The translations under genes were made by a program, and so were the position numbers. A DNA stretch of 40,324 nt from a cf. Phormidesmis sp. LEGE 11477 (GTDB taxonomy: Bacteria > Cyanobacteriota > Cyanobacteriia > Phormidesmidales > Phormidesmidaceae), in NCBI RefSeq assembly GCF_015207105.1, contig NZ_JADEXO010000048.1, positions 1-40,324 of the forward strand. The letters run 5' to 3'. Under the pieces are notes generated by a model, which searched no databases, was not told where the DNA came from, and was given only the letters and a program-made list of their open reading frames with translations. This document shows positions 19,466 to 27,484 of this stretch, one piece after another. Position 1 is the first letter of the stretch. Every line of letters starts with the position of its first letter.

Positions 19466-19837
19466 CTAAGCGAAGAAGCCAAAGTGAGTGGCGATCTTCC
19501 CTTCTTTCATCACCCAAGCATCCCCTACGGTCATCAGACCGAGATCGCAGGTAAACGTAGCCTGAAAAAAGACATTGCCATTCGCTTCCGTAAAATCAAG
19601 TGTCTGAACATCGATCTCACCGATGACGTCCATATATTTTTTGAAGAATTTCTTGATTTCTGAGCGCCCCTTCACCGTAATCGGCGCAGGTTGATCGGCA
19701 AAGCCATTGAAAAAAGTGGTGAGGACTGCGCCTTCGGCGTAGTCTCTGTTTACCATTTTCTCAATGTCACCAGCGGCAATCGCTTCTAAATGCTGATCGA
19801 AAAAGAGACGATTTTTTGAGATAGTCGAAACAATCAT
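19466..19837 (-). CDS. NTF2/SnoaL-like protein
   Basis: A single NTF2-like domain of 123 aa with the usual helix-helix-sheet pattern (FFDQHLEAIAAGDIEKMV, then IKKFFKKYM) and the ending MKEGKIATHFGFF. That ending matches both halves of the neighbouring duplicated protein, suggesting a common origin. AGGAG is about 13 nt upstream of the ATG, a rather long spacing. No catalytic residues can be assigned with confidence. Confidence 0.82.
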   Translation of the reverse strand: MIVSTISKNRLFFDQHLEAIAAGDIEKMVNRDYAEGAVLTTFFNGFADQPAPITVKGRSEIKKFFKKYMDVIGEIDVQTLDFTEANGNVFFQATFTCDLGLMTVGDAWVMKEGKIATHFGFFA

Positions 19838-19914
19838 TCTTGTCTATGCTCCTAAGATGTAGGCGTACGCTCAAATTTATTTTCTAGCCCCAAAACCTGC
19901 TGCTGCTTTCTGAT

Positions 19915-20598
19915 CTATTGAGAAAGCGGCGTATGAAGAGTCATCCAGTTCAGCCAAGCCCAGAAAGTATGGGCTCTCATCCACCACTCGCTTAGCTGCC
20001 ATTCGCTCAGATGGGAGGTATCTGCTGCGTGTCTATTACCTGGTGGCTGAGGCACTACTAAGTGATAGAGTACCGGGGTATCCTCTAGAATTTGGATCTG
20101 TATTCTGTTGGGAAAATTTAGGCCAATTTCTTTTGCTAAGACTGCTTTGGGATTGGCTAGTAAGGCGCGTTTAAAGTCTAGATCTGACCATACGTGCCCG
20201 ATGATCATTGCCTGCAGGGCCAGTCTAAAGTCGTCTTTATCTGGACGCTGAAGATGCCACCAAAATGTATGGGCAACCATCCACCAGTTTCCCATCTGCT
20301 CTAGCCGGGCAAACAGCGCTTGGGAGTTACTGGGCCGATAGGGTACAACAAAGTGAAAAGTATCTCCTACGTTTTCTCGCAACACATTGACTTCAACCGT
20401 GTCAGGCAGACTTAATCCTAGGGCTTCTTGCAAAAAAGACTGAGGCTGTGAGCACAGTTGTTGCATCAGTTCAGGAGATTGCCATAGGCGGCTGAGTACA
20501 TCGGCCTGTAAGGCTTCTTTGAAGGCACCTGTGGATGACACTTCTGCACCCGACCAAATTGAATTGATACGCTGAAGGGAAATCGCGCTACTAGCCAT
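19915..20598 (-). CDS. Tandem NHLP-fold protein with two WWMxAHTFW motifs
   Basis: 227 aa built from two copies of one module. Each begins with a segment like the NHLP (nitrile-hydratase-type leader) domain: about 31-88 with LGLSLPDTVEVNVL and HFVVPYRP, and about 130-186 with IGLNFPNRIQIQIL and HLVVPQPP. Each is followed by a tryptophan-rich motif, NWWMVAHTFWWHL (104-116) and EWWMRAHTFWAWL (204-216), exactly 100 residues apart. NHLP domains normally occur as RiPP leader peptides or in nitrile hydratase alpha. Here there is no Gly-Gly cleavage site, no CxLCxC metal site, and no peptide-modifying enzyme or C39 peptidase nearby. AGAGGAG precedes the ATG. Function unknown; a binding or scaffold protein or an unusual precursor are the options. 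Confidence 0.72.
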   Translation of the reverse strand: MASSAISLQRINSIWSGAEVSSTGAFKEALQADVLSRLWQSPELMQQLCSQPQSFLQEALGLSLPDTVEVNVLRENVGDTFHFVVPYRPSNSQALFARLEQMGNWWMVAHTFWWHLQRPDKDDFRLALQAMIIGHVWSDLDFKRALLANPKAVLAKEIGLNFPNRIQIQILEDTPVLYHLVVPQPPGNRHAADTSHLSEWQLSEWWMRAHTFWAWLNWMTLHTPLSQ

Positions 20599-20663
20599 AG
20601 GTTAACTCCTCTAATTGAAATAAATTGAAAAGGTGATAGCTTTATGGCAGCTTTGCCGCGCCT

Positions 20664-21113
20664 CTAAAGTTCAGCAGAACCGGGATAGTAGTCGAGGGAA
20701 TCGACTATATAGGTTTGGATAACGGGCTTCCCTGTGATGGGCGATCGCACGACATACCAGGTCTGATAGGCATCTAAAACGATCCGCTGGCTCTTGGCCG
20801 CTGGTGGATTCCATACGCTAGCTTCCCACTTCACGACAACCTTCACTTTCGAGGGCTGATTTTGGTCTTCTAGCGTTACTGATTTAACCGTATGTACCTC
20901 GTCAAAAAAGATGCCTATCACTTTCTCGTACCAGCCTTTAAACCCATCAAATCCATAGACGGTCGCCTCAGGAAAGCTCATTTCTACACCTTCTTCGGCC
21001 AAAAATGGAATAAACTCATCAAGCTTTGCATGAACATCGAGCTGGCGATACCAGGCTGCTGCCATCGCTTGAACTTCAGCGGTACTCAAAGGCGCAAGTG
21101 TGCTAACTGTCAT
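20664..21113 (-). CDS. NTF2/SnoaL-like protein
   Basis: 149 aa with an NTF2-like pattern: helix AEVQAMAAAWYRQLDVHAKLDEFIPFL, then FPEATVYGFDGFKGWYEKV and a C-terminal sheet with YQTWYVVRSPITGKPVIQTYIVD. It is more diverged than the other NTF2-like proteins of the run and lacks the GKIATHF ending. GGAGA lies about 9 nt before the ATG. It sits between the NHLP-like gene and the ThDP enzyme, with 65- and 99-nt spacers. Role unknown. Confidence 0.78.
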   Translation of the reverse strand: MTVSTLAPLSTAEVQAMAAAWYRQLDVHAKLDEFIPFLAEEGVEMSFPEATVYGFDGFKGWYEKVIGIFFDEVHTVKSVTLEDQNQPSKVKVVVKWEASVWNPPAAKSQRIVLDAYQTWYVVRSPITGKPVIQTYIVDSLDYYPGSAEL

Positions 21114-21212
21114 GGGATGATCTCCAAATAGTGTATGCAGTATTTCTGTTGAATTTAACTAGAGACGCTGGGCCGGAATAAATTGCGATCGCGAGATTTT
21201 ATCAGTGCTCAT

Positions 21213-22919
21213 CTACTGGCCACATTTCACAGCAGTTTCGGCGTGAGGAACCTCGTTGGTTAAAACTAGGTCGATTAGGAAAGGCCCCTGGTGAGCTAGC
21301 GCCTGTTCGATCGCCGGACGAATTTGATCAGGGTGTTCAACCCGAAGGGCCGTAACTCCCAAAGACTGAGCCAATTCAGCAAACTGAATATACGGTTCGT
21401 GAATATCGAAAGAGGCAGGAAAGTCATGTTCAGCAATCCCTTGCTCACGCCAATACTGGAGGATATTCAGCTTCAAGATTCGATAGCTGTGGTTGTTGCA
21501 CACCACAAAGTTGACATCGATTTTGTGGTGGGCGGCTGTCCAAAGAGATTGGATCGTGTACATACTGCCACCGTCTCCAGTAAAGCCAATCACAGCCTTT
21601 TCAGGATTGGCGAGCTTAGCACCAATCGCGCCCGGAATACCTACGCCTAGAGAGCCCCCACGGGTCTGGAAATAGTTGCCAATTGTTGTCGGACTTAAGT
21701 AGCGACACAGCTCTGGAGAGTTGGTCAACGCCTCATCAAAGACAATGCCGTCTTGGGGAAAATAGCTCGAGAGTTCTTTGGCAAACTGTGACATATGTAA
21801 GGGCACCGAATCCCACACAGCCTGATCTGCTTTTAGTGCAGCTATCTGCTTCTGCTTGTAGTCTTCTGTGATTTTCACCACTCTTTCAGTCGCGATCGAA
21901 ACGCTCTGAGGCGTCATGACTATTTCTAGCTTCTCAGCTAAAGCCTTTAACGCCGACTTGGGATCGCCCAACAGGCCCAAATCGATCGGAAAGTTTTTAG
22001 CAATCTCATAGGTATTGAGATCGATATGTGCAATCTTCGCTGCTGGGGCAAAAACCTCTGAGAGGGTTGGAAACACCTCAGGGAAAACGTAGGTGCCTAC
22101 AATTAAAACAACATCCGCCTTCTGGGTAACTCGCTGACTGTCTTTACCAAACATATGACCTAGCAAACCGCCATACAGAGGATGAGTCGCACTCATATTC
22201 GGCTCAGACGAATCTGCCCCCCAGACCTGTGCGCCCGCTAGCTCAGCCACCCTGGTCAGTTCGGACTGGGCATCAGAAAAAGCAACGCCGTCCCCGGCAA
22301 TAATCAGCGGCTGTGCGGCACTACTCAGCCAGTTGGCAACCGTTGCAATATCTGCATCAGCTGGTGTTGCCCTTGTTATTGGAATTGATGTTTGTACAAC
22401 AGCCTCTAGATTGGGCTCGTCTAAAATATCCATTGGCAAGCCAATAAATACGGGGCCCATCGGTGGGGTTGCCGCAATCTTAATTGCCTTGCGTAACACT
22501 CTCAACAGCGAAGAGGAATCGACCACCCGAGTAGACCACTTTGTCACAGGTTTAGCCATACTGACCAAATCTGCTGCCATCTGAGCATCCATAGCATCAT
22601 ACTGGATTCCAGCTTCACCAGCTAAAACAATCAGCGGCGCATGCCCTCTCATGGCTTGGTAAATCATGCCAGTTCCATTGCCCAAACCAACCCCGCTGTG
22701 CAGCTGGACAATAGTGGGGTGTTTAGTAGCCCTAGCATAGCCATCAGCCATACCGACCGCAATCGTCTCTTGTAGTGCAAAGATATAGTCGAAATCTGGA
22801 TAGTCTTTTAGAGCATCTAAAAAGCCCTCCTCGACTGTTCCAGGATTACCAAACATATAGTGAATATCATCTGCTAAAAGCTGTTCGATAATTGCGAAAC
22901 GACCGTCTTTATGGGTCAT
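21213..22919 (-). CDS. ThDP-dependent decarboxylase-like enzyme (benzoylformate decarboxylase type)
   Basis: 568 aa with the three-domain architecture of the pyruvate-oxidase/acetolactate-synthase superfamily. The ThDP-activating glutamate is Glu51 (FALQETIAVG). His74 in VQLHSGVGLGNGTG matches the active-site histidine of benzoylformate decarboxylase (His70 there; the glutamates are offset by the same 4 residues). The ThDP-Mg motif is GDGG with NNHSY downstream. A 2-oxo acid decarboxylase or carboligase is the best guess; acetolactate synthase is less likely because no small subunit is near. The frame has an ATG at 22928, but the one at 22919 is properly spaced (9 nt) from GGAGG. Confidence 0.86.
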   Translation of the reverse strand: MTHKDGRFAIIEQLLADDIHYMFGNPGTVEEGFLDALKDYPDFDYIFALQETIAVGMADGYARATKHPTIVQLHSGVGLGNGTGMIYQAMRGHAPLIVLAGEAGIQYDAMDAQMAADLVSMAKPVTKWSTRVVDSSSLLRVLRKAIKIAATPPMGPVFIGLPMDILDEPNLEAVVQTSIPITRATPADADIATVANWLSSAAQPLIIAGDGVAFSDAQSELTRVAELAGAQVWGADSSEPNMSATHPLYGGLLGHMFGKDSQRVTQKADVVLIVGTYVFPEVFPTLSEVFAPAAKIAHIDLNTYEIAKNFPIDLGLLGDPKSALKALAEKLEIVMTPQSVSIATERVVKITEDYKQKQIAALKADQAVWDSVPLHMSQFAKELSSYFPQDGIVFDEALTNSPELCRYLSPTTIGNYFQTRGGSLGVGIPGAIGAKLANPEKAVIGFTGDGGSMYTIQSLWTAAHHKIDVNFVVCNNHSYRILKLNILQYWREQGIAEHDFPASFDIHEPYIQFAELAQSLGVTALRVEHPDQIRPAIEQALAHQGPFLIDLVLTNEVPHAETAVKCGQ

Positions 22920-22980
22920 GCTTCTCATCCTCCGATCAATTTATAAGATTTAAGCTAAACCGCTGTTGTTTAAGGTGGCT

Positions 22981-23808
22981 CTACCAGCCGTAGCGAGTCA
23001 GTCCACGTTCCAACACTTCTACTAGCTTTTGCCCCGTCACTTGTGAATCGGCAGTCGATCGCCCTGTGACAAAAGGATAGTCCACAATTACAGAAATCTC
23101 CTTTCCGAAGTTTCCGTGGTATCTTCCTTCAGGGGCGGTGGCATCTTGTAGAATATATTCCAGCGGGTAAGGCGGTGGGCCCATATTGAGCTCAGTGCCC
23201 ATAAAGCCAGTGCCATCTAAATAGTCATACTCTTTGCAGTGGCCAGTCACATGCTTACCACGAATGATGCTTTCACGATCATTAAAGTCACGGGCAAAGG
23301 CTAAACAGGCCACTCCATAGCATTCAGCGGCAATAGGTTTTCTCATTTTGTAAAAGCCCAAAATGAGATCGTGTACCCGATGATTGTTGGCCAGATCGAT
23401 AATTGGGCCGCTACCACCGACAATTAGCAACGCATCGTACTGTACTAAATCAGCCTGCGCTTGGTCTACAGCGTTGTAATAAGCTTCCCACTGGCGAATC
23501 GCTTTTTCGGCGCTCCAGTATGGCCTATCAGGGAACCATCTAGACAGCGTAATTGGACTATCTAAACGAGGATTTTGAGGGTTGTCGATCCGCTTTACTT
23601 TTTCTGCCATCTCGTCACTCACCACCGGACGGCCCAGCGGTGGATCGACAAACGTAGGGTCCATACTGGGCGGAAGCGCAACTGGGCGATTGCCAGTTGG
23701 GGTAGCAAAATCAACCTGGTACCCGGCGGCATCTAGAACGTCTAAAGGCGCGACTAATTCTTCACCCCAATAGCCCCATTCGGATAAAAGCACTAAAACT
23801 TTCTTCAC
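22981..23808 (-). CDS. DJ-1/PfpI-family protein (Hsp31-like, long form)
   Basis: 275 aa in the DJ-1/PfpI superfamily, whose members act as glyoxalase III, deglycase-like enzymes, chaperones or peptidases. The nucleophile elbow is AECYGVACLA with Cys163; the glutamate of the dyad is probably Glu17 in WGEELVAP. The usual CHG is CYG here. Residues about 45-115 form an insert typical of the longer Hsp31-like members. The start is GTG at 23808, supported by TAGGAGA about 7 nt upstream. Together with the next gene it forms a DJ-1 pair, which suggests handling of reactive aldehydes, possibly ones made or used by the ThDP enzyme. Confidence 0.84.
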   Translation of the reverse strand: MKKVLVLLSEWGYWGEELVAPLDVLDAAGYQVDFATPTGNRPVALPPSMDPTFVDPPLGRPVVSDEMAEKVKRIDNPQNPRLDSPITLSRWFPDRPYWSAEKAIRQWEAYYNAVDQAQADLVQYDALLIVGGSGPIIDLANNHRVHDLILGFYKMRKPIAAECYGVACLAFARDFNDRESIIRGKHVTGHCKEYDYLDGTGFMGTELNMGPPPYPLEYILQDATAPEGRYHGNFGKEISVIVDYPFVTGRSTADSQVTGQKLVEVLERGLTRYGW

Positions 23809-23876
23809 GATCTGATCTCCTAATAGTATTTTTATTGGCTTTTAAGTTGTTCTAAAACCTAAAAAAAGCACATGAA

Positions 23877-24563
23877 TTAGCTAGCTTCTTTGATAGCAAC
23901 AGGCAAGTAGGTCGGGCCTGTCTTAATAGAGAAACGATTGGTCGCGATCCCAATTTGCTGGATGCGTTCTGTGATCGCGTCAATAAACTTGAATACTTCG
24001 TGGCGCGATCGTCCCGTTACCAAATCATCATCGACAACAACACCAGATGGTGCGGCTTCGTAGATGACGCCCGCGTTCGCAATGTCTGCTAGCACAACTT
24101 CATGACAAATAATGCGCCTGCCTTTGAGCAGTTCGGGCATGGGTGTCAAAAGCCACAAACCATGACACAAAGCGCCCTTAACAATCAAAGGATTGGCCAT
24201 TGCCTTTGCATAAAATTGCACGGCGGGAGAAGAACGCACCTGCTCAGCAGCGATCGCCTGGCCGGCTGGCGGCTCAAAGTAACGCAACCGGACACTGGTG
24301 TAGTTTGCAGACATAATCACGGCAGCGTAATCATTCACATCAATATCTTGAATATCAATATCTACATCAATGCTCTCTTGCTTCTCACCTTCAACAGAGT
24401 CACTGTAAAAACGAACGCTAGGTTGCCCCCATAGCCGAGAGACAAAATGAACAGTCGCTCTCAATTCTGAGAAACACTCTTTATAAGCTGCTATCTCCTC
24501 AGGAATGAACTCATTTTCAACTAAAACAGCAATCTTTTTGCCGCCAAGAGAACGGGGAATCAT
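23877..24563 (-). CDS. DJ-1/PfpI-family protein
   Basis: 228 aa from the ATG at 24563, which has AGGAAG about 9 nt upstream; the frame is open to 24620, but that extension is basic and unlike the family. Flavodoxin-like core starting KKIAVLVENEFIPEE. The nucleophile is Cys133 in GALCHGLWLL, with the usual adjacent histidine (His134), unlike its neighbour. DLVTGRSRHE near the C terminus is a standard family motif. It is the first gene of the nine-gene minus-strand run and faces a divergent control region. Confidence 0.84.
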   Translation of the reverse strand: MIPRSLGGKKIAVLVENEFIPEEIAAYKECFSELRATVHFVSRLWGQPSVRFYSDSVEGEKQESIDVDIDIQDIDVNDYAAVIMSANYTSVRLRYFEPPAGQAIAAEQVRSSPAVQFYAKAMANPLIVKGALCHGLWLLTPMPELLKGRRIICHEVVLADIANAGVIYEAAPSGVVVDDDLVTGRSRHEVFKFIDAITERIQQIGIATNRFSIKTGPTYLPVAIKEAS

Positions 24564-24805
24564 CGCACTAATCTTCCTAAAGCGTTGCAGTAAGCATGAA
24601 AGTAAAAATCGTCTTAACACCTAAACGGTACATAGACCCAAAAAATCTTTCAACACCTTTTTTTTAGTGGTAGGTTCGCGTTGTTTAGACAAATTCGTCA
24701 GTTTCTTTAAAGCAAATCAAAAAGGTACTAACAATAGAGGTTGTAGAGAAGAAATAGCTCACAACAAACAATAAAACAATAAAGCTAAAACATCCGCGAA
24801 AGTTG

Positions 24806-24829
24806 GTTCTTAAAACAGTTCTTAAAACA
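24806..24829. promoter_or_regulatory. Perfect 12-bp tandem repeat, possible operator
   Basis: gttcttaaaaca is repeated twice without a gap (24806-24817, 24818-24829). Head-to-tail half-sites of about 11 nt are typical of OmpR/PhoB-type regulators that bind as tandem dimers. The position between two divergent blocks fits an operator, but no specific regulator can be named. Confidence 0.45.
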
Positions 24830-25279
24830 TCTGATGTTATAGACCATTTCTTCTCATTCTAGATATCTGTCTGAATATCTGGCGGATACCCAGAATGTAT
24901 CAAAAGAACACAGCCATTACGCAAAACTTCAACCCTTGTTCACACCTTCTCTCCTGGCTATTGTGAGACTATACAAACAGCACCAATAGCATTAAGTGTC
25001 GATCGGAGTATTTCACTTATTGATGATTGGGACTGTTTTTAACATGCCTCTGGCTGACAGAACAAGTCATAAATTCTTGAAAGTGCGTGCCTTGAAAGCT
25101 ACGGTCAGAGTCGCCTTTCAAACGGGATACTCTCAGCTATTTTCGCGCGTAAGATTCTCTCTTAAGATTGAGTCATTCTATAAAGTACAGAGATTATTTA
25201 CACAGCTTTTGTGTGTGTGGCACTGTTTTCATGAAGCTAAGTCTTTGTTGTCAGAATCAGACGCGCATCTCAAAGACCT

Positions 25280-25303
25280 AAGGAGTACATATTAAGGAGT
25301 ACA
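25280..25303 (+). promoter_or_regulatory. Duplicated Shine-Dalgarno before the GlgX-type gene
   Basis: aaggagtaca occurs at 25280-25289 and again at 25294-25303, a 14-nt period. Both carry a full AAGGAG. The second is correctly spaced for the ATG at 25308; the first has no start codon in range. It probably arose by a small tandem duplication and could act as a standby site for ribosomes. Confidence 0.7.
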
Positions 25304-25307
25304 GATT

Positions 25308-27428
25308 ATGGTTTTAGTAAGCGATCCTCAAGCGGTCAGTCTGGTTGAGTCTGTCTATGAGGTAGAGGCGGGATGCCCACATCCCTGTGGTGCAACGCCT
25401 GATTCAGAAGGCGTCAACTTCTCTTTGTTCTCTGAAGGGGCAATATCAGTTGAGCTGCTGTTGTTTGAAAACCCGAACGATGAACAGCCTACGCAGGTAA
25501 TAGCACTAGATCCTAGCATACACAAAACCTTTCACCTATGGCATGCCCGTGTAAAAGGGCTAAAGCCTGGTTCTGGTTATGCATACCGGGTAGAGGGTCC
25601 ACAAGATCTTCATGGCCAAGGCCACCGATTCAATCGCAACAAAGTATTGATCGATCCTTTTGCAAAGGCTAACGACAACAGCCGTTGGGAGAGAGTATCA
25701 GCTATTGGTAATGACGATAACTTAGCTCGCTCAATGCGTAGTGTCGTTGTTGATATTTCTAACTACAGCTGGGAAGGAGATACTCCGCTTGCTAGGCCCA
25801 TGAATGAAACCGTCATTTATGAGATGCATGTAAAAGGGTTTACTCGCTCTGCTACTGACGTCAAAAGCAAAGGAACCTTTCGCGGGATCATTGAAAAAAT
25901 TCCTTATCTAAAAGAGCTAGGTATCACAGCTGTTGAGCTACTACCTATTTTCGACTTTGACGAGACAGAGAACTTGAGAGAAGTTAACGGTGTAGCTCTC
26001 AAAGACTACTGGGGATATAACCCCCACAGCTACTTTGCCATTGAGAGTTCTTACTGCGCTAACCCTCGACTAGAGCATCAGCTTAATGAATTTAGGGACA
26101 TGGTAAAAGCTCTGCATAAAGCAGGTATAGAGGTGATTCTAGATGTGGTTTTTAACCATACTAGCGAAGGGAATCACGAAGGGCCCACCATTAATTTCAA
26201 GGGATTAGACAACAGAATTTACTACCACCTTGTCTCTTTTGATCAGCAGTACTACATGGATTATTCTGGCTGTGGCAGCACAGTCAATTGCAATCACCCA
26301 ATGGTAGAAAAGCTGATCTTAGAATGCCTAGAGTTTTGGGTGAGCGAAATGCATGTCGATGGCTTCCGGTTCGATGAAGCCTCTATTCTTTCACGGGGGC
26401 AAGATGGCACGCCGATGTCTCACCCACCGATCATCTGGCATATTGAAACATCGCAAGTTTTGGCAGATACCAAGATCATTGCAGAAGCTTGGGACGCCGC
26501 TGGTCTCTATCAAATCGGTTATTTTCCAGGGTATCGCTGGGCTGAGTGGAACGGTCGGTTCCGTGATGATGTCCGAAAGTTTGTGAAAGGCGATCCAGGC
26601 ATGGTCGGAGCGGTTGCGTTTCGGATTGCTGGTAGCGCCGATTTATATCAATCTAGATCGCACTTACCCATCAACAGTGTTAACTTCATTACTTGCCACG
26701 ATGGTTTCACGCTTAACGATTTAGTTTCTTACAACGACAAACACAATGAATCTAACGGCGAAGACAACCGAGATGGCATTACTGAAAACTTGAGCTGGAA
26801 CTGCGGACGAGAAGGAGACACTGACGATCTTTACGTAGAGGCGCTACGACGTAAGCAAATCAAAAACTTTGCAGTGCTGCTGCTGATTTCGCAAGGCGTG
26901 CCCATGATAGTGGCCGGAGATGAGGTGCGTCGAACACAGCAAGGCAATAACAACGCCTACTGTCAAGATAGTGAAATTAGCTGGTTCGATTGGTCCCTAG
27001 TAGATAGAAATGCAGATATGCTCAGATTTTTCAAGCATATGATTGCTTTTAGAAAATGTTACTGTCATGCGAGCCTCATGCGTCGCACCTACTTTACGGG
27101 CAAAGTCAACGAGCGTGGACTCTCCGATCTCTCTTGGCATGGCTTAGCACTGTATCAACCGGGATGGGACGATCCCAATGCCCGTGCATTGGCCTTTACC
27201 TTGGGGGGAACAGAGAGCGCAGAGGATATTCACGTAATGATGAATATGTACTGGCAAGATTTGGATTTTGAGCTACCAGCCGTAGAAGGCAGAAGATGGT
27301 TTAAAGCCGTCGATACAAACGAAGCTTCGCCTCTGGATATTGTTTCTCCAGGACAAGAAACAGCCGTTAGCAATGACGCATCGTTCACCGTCAAAGAACG
27401 CAGCATCGTTATTCTAGTGTCTCGCTAA
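25308..27428 (+). CDS. glgX: Glycogen debranching / isoamylase-type GH13 enzyme
   Basis: 706 aa with an N-terminal CBM48 domain (GATPDSEGVNFSLFS) and a GH13 catalytic barrel; it hydrolyses alpha-1,6 branches of glycogen or limit dextrin in the cytoplasm. The triad is visible: nucleophile Asp356 in DGFRFDEAS, acid/base Glu393 in IIAEAWDAAG and stabiliser Asp465 in TCHDGFTLNDLVSY. VVFNHTSEGN and HNESNGEDNRDG are typical of the GlgX/TreX group. Length is normal. It is the first gene of the plus-strand block, 56 nt before the epimerase gene. Cyanobacteria often have several debranching enzymes; this may be a stress-specific copy. Substrate chain length cannot be read. Confidence 0.92.
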   Translation: MVLVSDPQAVSLVESVYEVEAGCPHPCGATPDSEGVNFSLFSEGAISVELLLFENPNDEQPTQVIALDPSIHKTFHLWHARVKGLKPGSGYAYRVEGPQDLHGQGHRFNRNKVLIDPFAKANDNSRWERVSAIGNDDNLARSMRSVVVDISNYSWEGDTPLARPMNETVIYEMHVKGFTRSATDVKSKGTFRGIIEKIPYLKELGITAVELLPIFDFDETENLREVNGVALKDYWGYNPHSYFAIESSYCANPRLEHQLNEFRDMVKALHKAGIEVILDVVFNHTSEGNHEGPTINFKGLDNRIYYHLVSFDQQYYMDYSGCGSTVNCNHPMVEKLILECLEFWVSEMHVDGFRFDEASILSRGQDGTPMSHPPIIWHIETSQVLADTKIIAEAWDAAGLYQIGYFPGYRWAEWNGRFRDDVRKFVKGDPGMVGAVAFRIAGSADLYQSRSHLPINSVNFITCHDGFTLNDLVSYNDKHNESNGEDNRDGITENLSWNCGREGDTDDLYVEALRRKQIKNFAVLLLISQGVPMIVAGDEVRRTQQGNNNAYCQDSEISWFDWSLVDRNADMLRFFKHMIAFRKCYCHASLMRRTYFTGKVNERGLSDLSWHGLALYQPGWDDPNARALAFTLGGTESAEDIHVMMNMYWQDLDFELPAVEGRRWFKAVDTNEASPLDIVSPGQETAVSNDASFTVKERSIVILVSR

Positions 27429-27484
27429 TAGCGCTACCGCAACAAGTTGTTGTCTGCACTCTATCACTTTACAAAATACTGACT

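Larger units (their letters stand above)
24564..25307. promoter_or_regulatory. Divergent control region between the two gene blocks
   Basis: About 745 nt separating the minus-strand DJ-1/ThDP block from the plus-strand GlgX block, so promoters for both should be here. It is AT-rich near 24650-24830 and contains the perfect 12-bp tandem repeat at 24806-24829. A plus-strand frame at 24996-25295 is not credible (no family features, no start signal). No RNA gene seen. Confidence 0.5.

Noticed and set aside
19915-20598. Ordinary RiPP precursor
   Set aside because: No Gly-Gly cleavage site, no Cys/Ser/Thr-rich core, and no modifying enzyme or exporter in the 40-kb window. Kept as an open alternative in the findings only.
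24996-25295. Plus-strand frame of 99 codons upstream of GlgX
   Set aside because: No family features and no start signal; it lies in the expected promoter and leader region.
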